Below the pieces are notes generated by a model, which had not been told where the DNA came from, did no database searches, and saw only the letters and a list, made by a program, of their open reading frames with translations. The translations under genes were made by a program, and so were the position numbers. Of a stretch of 64,000 nucleotides of DNA, positions 15,531 to 23,450 are shown in pieces. Source of the stretch: Marinoscillum furvescens DSM 4134 (lineage in GTDB: Bacteria; Bacteroidota; Bacteroidia; Cytophagales; Cyclobacteriaceae); assembly GCF_003386095.1 (NCBI RefSeq), contig NZ_QREG01000003.1, positions 1 through 64,000 of the forward strand, in the 5' to 3' direction. How positions within the stretch are numbered: position 1 is the stretch's first letter; every line of letters starts with the position of its first letter.

Positions 15531-16679
15531 CTATGCAATAGAAGTAATGTTTTTATTAACGTTTTCTAACGTTTGCTGATAAAATCCTACATAAATCGGT
15601 AAAATATTGGAGACGTCAAAATCTTTGGCTCTGCTAAGGGCCCCATCTTTGAATCTATCCAAATTGGCATCATCCAGTACATGAATGGCTTTTTCGGCCA
15701 TGGTTTCAGTATCACCCACATTGCACACAAACCCAGAGGTACCATCCAGGTTGAGTTCTGGCAATCCTCCAGCGTTGGTAGAAATCACTGGCACTTCACA
15801 GGCCATGGCTTCCAGGGCTGCCAAGCCGAAACTTTCTTTTTCAGATGTCATCAAAAATAAGTCAGCAACTGAGAGCACTTCTTCTACTGCCTCCAACTTA
15901 CCAAGAAACCTTACGTCATCAATGTTGCAAAGGTTCCGGCAAAGTTCTTCCATGTGAAATCGCTCTGGCCCATCCCCTACCAATAGCAGCTTAGATGGCA
16001 CTACTTTGCGCACGCGGTTAAACACATCGATCACATCTTGCACCCGCTTTACCTTTCGGAAATTGGACGTGTGAACGATCAACTTTTCATCGTTGGGGCA
16101 GATGGCTTTCTTGAAATGGTCCTTCTTCTGTTTTTTAAACCGCTCCAGGTCTATGAAATTGGGTATCACTTCTATTTTGGTGGTGATATCAAACAAGTTC
16201 ATGGTGTCCTTACGCAGATCATTTGATACTGCTGTTACTCCGTCTGACTGATTGATGGAGAAAGTCACCACAGGCTCATAGGTAGCATCTTTTCCCACCA
16301 GGGTAATGTCTGTACCGTGCAGCGTGGTAATCACTGGTATATGAATCCCCTTGGTTTTTAGGATTTGCTTGGCCATGTATCCTGCTGAAGCATGCGGTAT
16401 GGCATAGTGTACGTGCAGAATATCAATTTTTTCGTGCTCCACTACGTCCACCATCTTACTAGCAAGTGCCAGCTCATAAGGTGGGTAGTCGAAAAGCGGG
16501 TATGATTTTACGGAAACTTCGTGGTAAAAGAGGTTTTCGCTGAAAAAATCCAACCTCGTAGGCTGTGAGTAAGTGATGAAGTGAATTTCATGCCCTTCTT
16601 TGGCCAGCGCCTTTCCCAGCTCTGTAGCTACCACGCCACTCCCTCCATAGGTGGGATAACATACTATTCCTATTTTCAT
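15531..16679 (-). CDS. bshA: Bacillithiol glycosyltransferase BshA
   Basis: A 382-residue GT4-family enzyme that joins N-acetylglucosamine to L-malate, the first step of bacillithiol synthesis, in the cytoplasm. The N-terminal segment MKIGIVCYPTYGGSGVVATE and the motifs HVHYAIPHA and VTTLHGTDITLVG are characteristic of BshA; the GT4 nucleotide-sugar motif is EKESFGLAALEAMACEVPVI. Length is normal. The other bsh genes are not in the window. A -7 element at 16735-16742 gives a leader of about 50 nt. Confidence 0.93.
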   Translation of the reverse strand: MKIGIVCYPTYGGSGVVATELGKALAKEGHEIHFITYSQPTRLDFFSENLFYHEVSVKSYPLFDYPPYELALASKMVDVVEHEKIDILHVHYAIPHASAGYMAKQILKTKGIHIPVITTLHGTDITLVGKDATYEPVVTFSINQSDGVTAVSNDLRKDTMNLFDITTKIEVIPNFIDLERFKKQKKDHFKKAICPNDEKLIVHTSNFRKVKRVQDVIDVFNRVRKVVPSKLLLVGDGPERFHMEELCRNLCNIDDVRFLGKLEAVEEVLSVADLFLMTSEKESFGLAALEAMACEVPVISTNAGGLPELNLDGTSGFVCNVGDTETMAEKAIHVLDDANLDRFKDGALSRAKDFDVSNILPIYVGFYQQTLENVNKNITSIA

Positions 16680-16734
16680 GAATATGGACCGTTTAAGTCA
16701 CCGCAAGGTTTAAAAATAACAATGCGTAAGGTGG

Positions 16735-16742
16735 CAAAGTTA
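16735..16742 (-). promoter_or_regulatory. -7 element of the bshA promoter
   Basis: The minus strand reads TAACTTTG (16742-16735), an exact TAnnTTTG match 55 bp before the bshA ATG. No clear TTTG is visible at the -33 position. Confidence 0.5.
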
Positions 16743-16766
16743 ATCGGCTGAAGGAACCTTTCGGTG

Positions 16767-19136
16767 TTAGTTCATCCATTTAGCCAACAATGCCTCGTAC
16801 ACGACATCCTGAATTCTTGTACGGATATCACGCGTAATAAGTTGATAATTGTCGGCATTGGGATGTATCCTGTTAGACAAAAACACAAAGATGAGGTTGT
16901 ATGCAGGGTCTGCCCACACCATGGTACCTGTGAAGCCCGTATGGCCAAAACTTTGCTCTGTAGCCAGCCTGGAAGCATTGCCTAATCGATCGTCTTTTTT
17001 ATCCCAGCCCAGTGCACGTCGGTTGTCTGGAAAAAAGCGTCGGTTGAAATAATCGATGGTAGTGGGTGAGAGCAGTTGCTGCTCTGCATAACTTCCCCCT
17101 TGCAGCAGCGTCTGTAGCACTACCAGTAGTTCGTGGGCATTGGCGAAAAGCCCAGCATGGCCTGCTACTCCTCCAAATACCGCAGCATTGCGATCGTGCA
17201 CTACGCCCCATACGAGCTCATCCCTAAAATAATAGTCGTATTCCGTTGGAGCTATTTCAAATAAATCAAATCCTTTTTCGAGTGGGTTAAAAGCAAGGCG
17301 GGTTAAGCCCAGTGGCTGATAAAAATGTTTGGTAAGGAAAGACTCCATCGATTCACCAGAGACTGCCTCCACCACCTGGTGCAGCACCATAAAGCCTATA
17401 TCACTGTAACTGTAATGCGGCACACTATCGTAGTTGAGCAACCGTGACTGAACAATCCAGTTTTTCAAGGAGTCTATGAGGACTGGTGTTGGCCGAATGC
17501 CATAGCTCCTTTTATCTGACAGCAGATCTGCCTCCGTTTCATAATAAAAAGCCTCCAATCTATCCGCACTCAAGGCTTTTTGCCAAAAAGGCACGTACGG
17601 ACGCAATCCGGCATTGTGCGCCAGCAGGGCACGAATGGTAATATCAGACTTATTGGACTCCTGATACGCCGGCAAATAGTGACTCAAACTGCTGTCCAGG
17701 TGGATTTTACCTTGTTCGTAGAGCTTCATCACGGCCAGCAGCGTAGCACTTACCTTGGTGACAGAAGCCAGATCATACAATGTGGAGCGGTCTACAGGCA
17801 ATAAGCTGTCATAGGTCAGAAAGCCATACGCCTCATCCAGCACGATGGACCCATCCACTGCTATGGCTAGCTGAGCACCGGGAGTACTACCCGTCTGGAT
17901 CGCTTCTCCAACGATGGCTTCTATCTTATCACGAGCTTCTTTATCCAGCCCCGACATCTCCGGATGGGCATAGCCCAGTTTCAGTTTGCCAGCTACAGGT
18001 TCATTGCTAAAGCCTGCGAGTTCTGGAAAATCATAAGGCAACTTGCCTGTAGCCTCTGTAGCTCCAAACAACTGCTGTGGTATAAGGTAGTTATAGATGT
18101 CACTTTCCAAACTGTAGAGCAGGGCGGCATCCAGTTGTGAGAGCAAATCTTTGGCATGGCTTATTTCGCCTATAAATATCAGTTGGCGCCCCTCCGTGCT
18201 CAAGCCTTCAGGCACAAACGCATTGTTATCCAGCACGATGGGAGCCTTAGCGTGATTGATGCCTACATACTCTGTGATCACGTAAGCATATTTCCGCAGC
18301 ATGTTGGCCGTAGCGCCATAGGGCTCATTGGTCAAAAAGCAAACTGTATCTACCTCTAAAGGAAGGACCCCATGCTCCCGCTGTAGAGGCACTACCGAAG
18401 CCCTACTCATCGCCATCCCCAGTTGATTGGGCAGCGGGCGGGCAGGCTTCAGTGTTCTTGGCTCATGACGCAGCCTCAGCATACGCTTCACCCTCACCTC
18501 TACGGGGGTTTCATCTAATAACCTTTCTGCATATCTGGACAATTTCCTTTGAACTTCAGACTGCTCCTCTGTGCTCATTACCCAAAACAAGTTTTCTTGT
18601 AGCAGCTGAGCCATTTCTTTGCGCTTGCGCACAGGCTCAAAAGCCAACTGCTCTCTGGCTAGAAAAAACGCGGGATCATGCGCCTGCATCTGTCGCAAGA
18701 CCAGTGCCGATCTATTGAGCGTGTCGGGCATGGGTGGCAACACTAGAAAATCAATACCCCGATCCTGACTGACAGATTTGAGGTAATGAAAATAGGTGCT
18801 CAACAGGTCTGATCTCGAAAGAGAAGCAAGCGTATACAGGTCTGGTAAGTTATGCAGCTCATTAAGAAGAGGGTTGAGCCGATCATCTAGCTGTACGGCA
18901 ATCAGTTGGTTGGCCCGGGTGACAGCCGTCTGGAGCGGTTTGTCAAAATATATACCGGCAAAGTCACGCTCATAGATGGGGCTCTGGCTTTGGCTATAAT
19001 CTGCCCACAAGAGCTGCTGCACGCGCTCCACATCGGATAGTTGCCGATAGAGACTGTCCACGGATTCGGATGCCTGAACACCTCCAAGGAGTATCACGGA
19101 ACTAAACACTGACAATATGCTTTTAAGAAAATGCAT
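16767..19136 (-). CDS. Serine beta-lactamase-family protein with degenerate GH3 half
   Basis: A 789-residue exported protein (signal peptide about 1-22). Residues 395-789 form a class C beta-lactamase/penicillin-binding esterase domain with S458-V-T-K461, Y577-S-D579 and H732-T-G734 as the three active-site motifs. Residues 25-390 look like a shrunken family 3 glycosidase: GIDFLVLPP resembles a barrel strand, and IPQQLFGATEATGKLPYDF resembles the end of a GH3 C-terminal domain, but the KHFPGHG catalytic motif of NagZ-type enzymes is missing. Full GH3-beta-lactamase fusions of about 1000 residues occur in Bacteroidota; this one appears to have lost the sugar-cutting half. The likely role is peptidoglycan recycling or D-amino-acid peptide hydrolysis in the periplasm. 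Confidence 0.8.
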   Translation of the reverse strand: MHFLKSILSVFSSVILLGGVQASESVDSLYRQLSDVERVQQLLWADYSQSQSPIYERDFAGIYFDKPLQTAVTRANQLIAVQLDDRLNPLLNELHNLPDLYTLASLSRSDLLSTYFHYLKSVSQDRGIDFLVLPPMPDTLNRSALVLRQMQAHDPAFFLAREQLAFEPVRKRKEMAQLLQENLFWVMSTEEQSEVQRKLSRYAERLLDETPVEVRVKRMLRLRHEPRTLKPARPLPNQLGMAMSRASVVPLQREHGVLPLEVDTVCFLTNEPYGATANMLRKYAYVITEYVGINHAKAPIVLDNNAFVPEGLSTEGRQLIFIGEISHAKDLLSQLDAALLYSLESDIYNYLIPQQLFGATEATGKLPYDFPELAGFSNEPVAGKLKLGYAHPEMSGLDKEARDKIEAIVGEAIQTGSTPGAQLAIAVDGSIVLDEAYGFLTYDSLLPVDRSTLYDLASVTKVSATLLAVMKLYEQGKIHLDSSLSHYLPAYQESNKSDITIRALLAHNAGLRPYVPFWQKALSADRLEAFYYETEADLLSDKRSYGIRPTPVLIDSLKNWIVQSRLLNYDSVPHYSYSDIGFMVLHQVVEAVSGESMESFLTKHFYQPLGLTRLAFNPLEKGFDLFEIAPTEYDYYFRDELVWGVVHDRNAAVFGGVAGHAGLFANAHELLVVLQTLLQGGSYAEQQLLSPTTIDYFNRRFFPDNRRALGWDKKDDRLGNASRLATEQSFGHTGFTGTMVWADPAYNLIFVFLSNRIHPNADNYQLITRDIRTRIQDVVYEALLAKWMN

Positions 19137-19151
19137 TGTGTCAAATTAAAT

Positions 19152-19159
19152 TAACTTTG
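19152..19159 (+). promoter_or_regulatory. -7 element before the mutL operon
   Basis: TAACTTTG matches TAnnTTTG exactly. A TTG at 19136-19138 is closer than the usual 19-bp spacing. The predicted transcript start near 19166 serves the small membrane protein, mutL and the rhomboid genes. Confidence 0.5.
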
Positions 19160-19274
19160 TTCAACTGGTAGAGCTGGCGGGTAGATTTCTGGGATCAAAG
19201 TGGCAAATACCATACCGGATGCGTTGCCATCTCAAGACAAACCAGCCTTTTCAAGACAAACACAACTATTCTCT

Positions 19275-19625
19275 ATGAGATTCCCTTCATTCATAAAGGT
19301 ATCAAAATATAGGCGATTTGGGATAGAACCCCGCTACTATGACCCCATAAAGGAGGAAATAGAAGAGCGAACTGCTCGAATCAAACAAGAAATGAAAGCT
19401 GGTGAAAGCACCCCTGGTTATGTGCCCGGGCGCATCAACTTTGAGCGCAAAACGGAATCCATACCTAATTCTTCTTTTCTACAGCTTCTGATTGCTGCCG
19501 TACTCGGTACTACAGTGATCGGCTGGTTATACTTTGGCAACCAGGTGTTTTACGCACTCTGGCTGGTGGTGCCCGTTTACTTATACTTTAGATTGAAAAA
19601 AAAGAACTCACGTAGCGCACAATAG
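19275..19625 (+). CDS. Small membrane protein upstream of mutL
   Basis: A 116-residue protein of unknown function. It starts MRFPSFIKVSKYRRFGIEPR, has a charged central part (28-70) and two hydrophobic helices (about 73-90 and 93-108), then a basic end KKKNSRSAQ. The KYRRFxIEPRYYDPxKEE pattern is, as far as I recall, shared by small proteins next to mutL in other Bacteroidota. I use the ATG at 19275; a GTG at 19200 would add 25 residues of a different character. The stop codon TAG is directly followed by the mutL ATG, so the two genes are coupled. Confidence 0.75.
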   Translation: MRFPSFIKVSKYRRFGIEPRYYDPIKEEIEERTARIKQEMKAGESTPGYVPGRINFERKTESIPNSSFLQLLIAAVLGTTVIGWLYFGNQVFYALWLVVPVYLYFRLKKKNSRSAQ

Positions 19626-21473
19626 ATGGAGGACATAGTTCACTTGCTGCCAGACAGCATCGCGAACCAGATAGCAGCAGGAGAGGTAGTACAGCGGCCC
19701 GCGTCGGTGGTAAAAGAGTTGCTGGAAAACAGCATAGATGCCGGTGCTACGGACATTCGGCTGGTTATCAAAGATGCAGGCAAAACACACATCCAGGTCA
19801 TAGACAATGGCAAAGGGATGAGTGTGACCGATGCCCGCATGAGTTTTGAGCGCCATGCTACCTCCAAAATCCAAAAGGCAGAAGATCTGTTTAAAATCCG
19901 GACCATGGGCTTCCGAGGAGAGGCACTGGCCTCTATAGCTGCGGTAGCGCAGGTGGAGATGAAAACCAAGCGCCAGCAGGATGAGCTCGGCACGCAGCTA
20001 CACGCTGAAGCTTCCGAGATCAAAAAGCAGGAGCCTACGGCCACCAAAGACGGCACTTCTATCTGTGTGAAAAACCTCTTCTACAATGTACCCGCCCGTA
20101 GGAATTTTCTCAAGTCTAATCCGGTGGAGCTTCGCCACATTACCGATGAGTTTATCCGCGTGGCGCTGGCCAATGCGGAGATCGGGATGACGATGCTCAA
20201 CAACGACCTGGAAATGTATCAACTGGACGGGGGCAAACTGAGCAAGCGCATCGTGCAGCTTTTTGGCAAAAACTACCAGCAGCAGCTTATCCCCTGTCAG
20301 GAAGAAACCCCCCACGTGAAAATTGAGGGGTATCTGGGCAAGCCCGAATTTTCAAAAAAAACCCGCGGGGAGCAGTTCTTCTTCGTAAACGGACGCTACA
20401 TCAAAAACCACTACCTCAATCATGCGGTGACTACTGCTTACCAGGGGTTGCTCAAAGAGGATTACCACCCTTTTTACGTGCTTTTTATCGAAATGGACCC
20501 GCTCCATGTGGATATCAATGTACACCCGACGAAGACTGAGGTGAAGTTTGACGATGACCGCATGCTCTATGGTGTGATCAGCTCCGCAGTGCGCCAGGCC
20601 CTGGGCTCATTCAACGTGACCCCCTCGCTGGACTTTGACACAGATGTAAACTTCGAGCAGTTTACCTCCCCCGACCGACCAAGACCTGCTACCACCAGTG
20701 CGCAGGACAGCAACTATGCACAGTTTAAAAACATCGACAAGCGCGAAAAAGCCAAAAACTGGGAGGCCCTGTATGATTTTGCCAAGCGAGAGGACATCAT
20801 TCCCGATGAACAGCTAGAGCGAGAAGCTCCTACTTTCAACCCTAATCCACAAGAAAACACCCTCACGTTTTCGAGCAAGATCAACGAAAACGAATCTCCA
20901 GAAATGGGACCGAGCAAGATTTATCGCTTGCACCATCAGTACCTCATTCGGCAGGTGAAGTCTGGCATGACCATCATCGATGAGCGGGCGGCCTTTGAGC
21001 GCATCTTGTTTGAGAGATATGAAACACGCCTCGGCAGCCAGTCGCGCGCTTCGCAGAGTACGCTTTTCCCACAGCAGCTTTCGCTAAACCCTTCGGACTA
21101 CTCCCTCGTTATGGAGATAAAGTCGGAGATCCAGCAGCTGGGTTTTGAGTTTGAGGAGATGGGGCAGCACATGATTGTGATCCAGGGAGTACCTGCCGAG
21201 CTGAGCAACTGTAACGAAAAGGAAGTATTTGAAGAGCTGCTGGAGCAGTACAAATACAACCAAAAAGAGCTTGGCCTCAGCCAAAAAGACAATATTTGCC
21301 GGGCACTGGCCAAACGTACCGCCAGTATCAAGTGCAAAAACATGAGTGACCAGGAAGCAGAGCAGCTTATTGAGCAGCTTTTTGCCTGCAAGCAGCCCAA
21401 CTATACGCCTGATGGCACTCCGACTTATAAATTGATTAGTTTAGACAAAATAAAAAGCTGGTTTAGCTCATGA
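19626..21473 (+). CDS. mutL: DNA mismatch repair protein MutL
   Basis: A 615-residue GHKL-ATPase mismatch-repair protein that links MutS to downstream steps. The N-terminal ATPase shows VVKELLENSIDAGAT, DNGKGM and GFRGEALASI, and the transducer domain runs to about residue 330. The C-terminal dimerisation domain starts near 430. Its endonuclease site is altered: the DQHAxxE motif reads D452-E-R-A-A-F-E458, with arginine in place of the metal-binding histidine, and the CPHGRPT motif reads YTPDGTPTY. It therefore resembles a MutL without nicking activity. It overlaps the next gene by 4 bp (ATGA). Confidence 0.96.
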   Translation: MEDIVHLLPDSIANQIAAGEVVQRPASVVKELLENSIDAGATDIRLVIKDAGKTHIQVIDNGKGMSVTDARMSFERHATSKIQKAEDLFKIRTMGFRGEALASIAAVAQVEMKTKRQQDELGTQLHAEASEIKKQEPTATKDGTSICVKNLFYNVPARRNFLKSNPVELRHITDEFIRVALANAEIGMTMLNNDLEMYQLDGGKLSKRIVQLFGKNYQQQLIPCQEETPHVKIEGYLGKPEFSKKTRGEQFFFVNGRYIKNHYLNHAVTTAYQGLLKEDYHPFYVLFIEMDPLHVDINVHPTKTEVKFDDDRMLYGVISSAVRQALGSFNVTPSLDFDTDVNFEQFTSPDRPRPATTSAQDSNYAQFKNIDKREKAKNWEALYDFAKREDIIPDEQLEREAPTFNPNPQENTLTFSSKINENESPEMGPSKIYRLHHQYLIRQVKSGMTIIDERAAFERILFERYETRLGSQSRASQSTLFPQQLSLNPSDYSLVMEIKSEIQQLGFEFEEMGQHMIVIQGVPAELSNCNEKEVFEELLEQYKYNQKELGLSQKDNICRALAKRTASIKCKNMSDQEAEQLIEQLFACKQPNYTPDGTPTYKLISLDKIKSWFSS

Positions 21474-22264
21474 TGAGACTTACACCAATGGTGAAAAACA
21501 TCCTGATTGCGAACGTCGGGATTTTTTTTATTCAAGCCATATTATCACTGCCACTATCCGACATATTTGGTCTACGGGTCATCTTCGGGGATGAATTTGC
21601 GCCCTATCAGTTTGTGACCTACATGTGGATTCACGGGAGCTTTGGCCATATTTTGGGCAATATGTTTGCCGTATTCATTTTCGGGCCTATGCTGGAGCAC
21701 GTGTGGGGGTCCAAGCGTTTTCTGACCTTTTACCTCATCTGTGGTATTGGTGCCGGAGTGCTCTACGGAGCTATTGATTTTGCGGAAACGCTCGATCTGA
21801 AAAATGACACAGAAGCTTACCTGCAAGACCCGAATCCAGAAGATTTCGAAATCTTCATCATGGAGCACAAGCTACCAGGCATGAACGTAGGAGGGCTCGC
21901 CGGGCTGGCAGATGAGTTTCATGAAAATGCCAACAACGCAGCATATATCAATGAAACCAAGAGTGTGGTAATGACCATCTACGACCGCCTGACCAACATC
22001 CCTATGGTGGGTGCCTCAGGAGCAGTATTTGGCATTTTGATGGCCTTCGGCATGCTTTTTCCAAACACTCAGCTCATGCTGCTGTTTCCTCCTATACCGA
22101 TCAAGGCGAAATATTTGGTGCTATTTTATGGTCTGTATGAACTTTATGCCGAATTTAGCCGCATGCCGGGAGACAACATTGCCCATCTGGCGCACCTCGG
22201 AGGAATGCTCATAGCATTCATTCTGCTAAAAATATGGCAGAAAAACGATCGACGATTTTACTAG
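21470..22264 (+). CDS. Rhomboid-family intramembrane serine protease
   Basis: A 264-residue membrane protease. The catalytic serine is S183 in GASGAVFG and the catalytic histidine lies in NIAHLAHLGG (H239 or H242); the conserved HGSFGHILGNMF loop follows the first membrane helix. It should cut membrane proteins inside the bilayer. A soluble insertion of about 75 residues (roughly 105-180) sits before the catalytic serine helix, which is unusual for short bacterial rhomboids. Its start overlaps the mutL stop as ATGA, and a second rhomboid gene follows after 3 bp. An alternative ATG lies at 21473. Confidence 0.9.
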   Translation: MMRLTPMVKNILIANVGIFFIQAILSLPLSDIFGLRVIFGDEFAPYQFVTYMWIHGSFGHILGNMFAVFIFGPMLEHVWGSKRFLTFYLICGIGAGVLYGAIDFAETLDLKNDTEAYLQDPNPEDFEIFIMEHKLPGMNVGGLAGLADEFHENANNAAYINETKSVVMTIYDRLTNIPMVGASGAVFGILMAFGMLFPNTQLMLLFPPIPIKAKYLVLFYGLYELYAEFSRMPGDNIAHLAHLGGMLIAFILLKIWQKNDRRFY

Positions 22265-22267
22265 GAT

Positions 22268-23179
22268 ATGAACAATAGCATACTCGACGATTTTAAGAAC
22301 GCCTGGAACAAACCGAACAATGCTCCAGCTCAGCTGATCATCATCAATGTGATCGTATTCCTGTTTTTGGGAGTACTGATGGTGGTAAGCCGTCTAGCAA
22401 ACTTTGAGGTGTTGTTTGATGTCGTGTATGACCAGTTTTCCATCCCCCCACTGCTTTCCGATTTTATACTGCGTCCCTGGACACTGTTCACATATGCTTT
22501 TGCACATAGCCTGAGCGGCATATTTCACATCTTGTTCAACATGCTGGTGTTTTACTGGTTTAGCCGGTTGATACTAGAATTTTTGGGCAACAACAAAGTC
22601 ATTGCCATCTATGTACTCGGTGCACTGGCTGGAGGAGTGGCCTATTTGTTGGTTTACAACCTCATCCCATTTTATCAGGATACTGCACCAGGTATTACTG
22701 GCATGGTGGGTGCTTCGGCAGCTGTATATGCCACGGTGGTAGCTGCGGCGGTTTTTATGCCCAACTATACGTTCTTCCTACTCTTTCTAGGTCCCGTGCG
22801 TATCAAATATATTGCAGCGTTTTATGTGGTAATCTCCTTTTTGGGAAGTACTGGCGGCAATGCCGGTGGCAACATTGCCCACCTGGGTGGAGCGCTAATG
22901 GGCTGGCTCTACATCGCGCAGCTGCGCAATGGCACCGATCTGGGCACCTGGATCATCGCCACCATGAACTGGTTCAAGAGCTTTTTTGTGCCCTCACCAA
23001 AAATCAAGGTAACGCACCGCTCTGCACCCAAGCAGTCGAAGGCTCGTAAGTCAGCTGCAAGTAGTGCCAAAACCGAGCAAGAAGAAATAGACGCTATCCT
23101 GGATAAAATCTCCCAATCTGGCTACGACAGCCTCACCAAAGAAGAGAAGCAAAAACTCTTCAACGCAAGCAAAAAGTAA
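22268..23179 (+). CDS. Rhomboid-family intramembrane serine protease with C-terminal tail
   Basis: A 303-residue second rhomboid with catalytic S150 in GASAAVYA and the histidine in GNIAHLGGALMGW. The loop HSLSGIFHILFNMLVFYWF is typical. After the membrane core (to about 225) comes a basic cytoplasmic tail with a short helical domain (EEIDAILDKISQSGYDSLTK, a DUF6576-like end) found in many Bacteroidota rhomboids. The glycine after the catalytic serine is replaced by alanine. It forms a pair with the preceding rhomboid, sharing a transcript with mutL. Substrates are unknown. Confidence 0.9.
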   Translation: MNNSILDDFKNAWNKPNNAPAQLIIINVIVFLFLGVLMVVSRLANFEVLFDVVYDQFSIPPLLSDFILRPWTLFTYAFAHSLSGIFHILFNMLVFYWFSRLILEFLGNNKVIAIYVLGALAGGVAYLLVYNLIPFYQDTAPGITGMVGASAAVYATVVAAAVFMPNYTFFLLFLGPVRIKYIAAFYVVISFLGSTGGNAGGNIAHLGGALMGWLYIAQLRNGTDLGTWIIATMNWFKSFFVPSPKIKVTHRSAPKQSKARKSAASSAKTEQEEIDAILDKISQSGYDSLTKEEKQKLFNASKK

Positions 23180-23450
23180 AAATCCCATTTTCTGCCAGCG
23201 TCATTCACCCACGCATAAGTAGGCCTTTACCCCAAATACAGGTACACTCACCACAAGCATGCCTCTAAAGCGCCTCTCCCGGGCCTTTCAAACTTACTTT
23301 TACTACAGGCTTTATGCCGCTCAGGCAGCAATACGTTGTAGTGAAATTAACTAATGAAATATAGGTGAGGCGCCGCCTGCTCGCCTACAGTCGAAGCTCT
23401 AACTGCACATCTACTCGCAGAGCTTCATGTCGTACCATACCGCTAAACCT

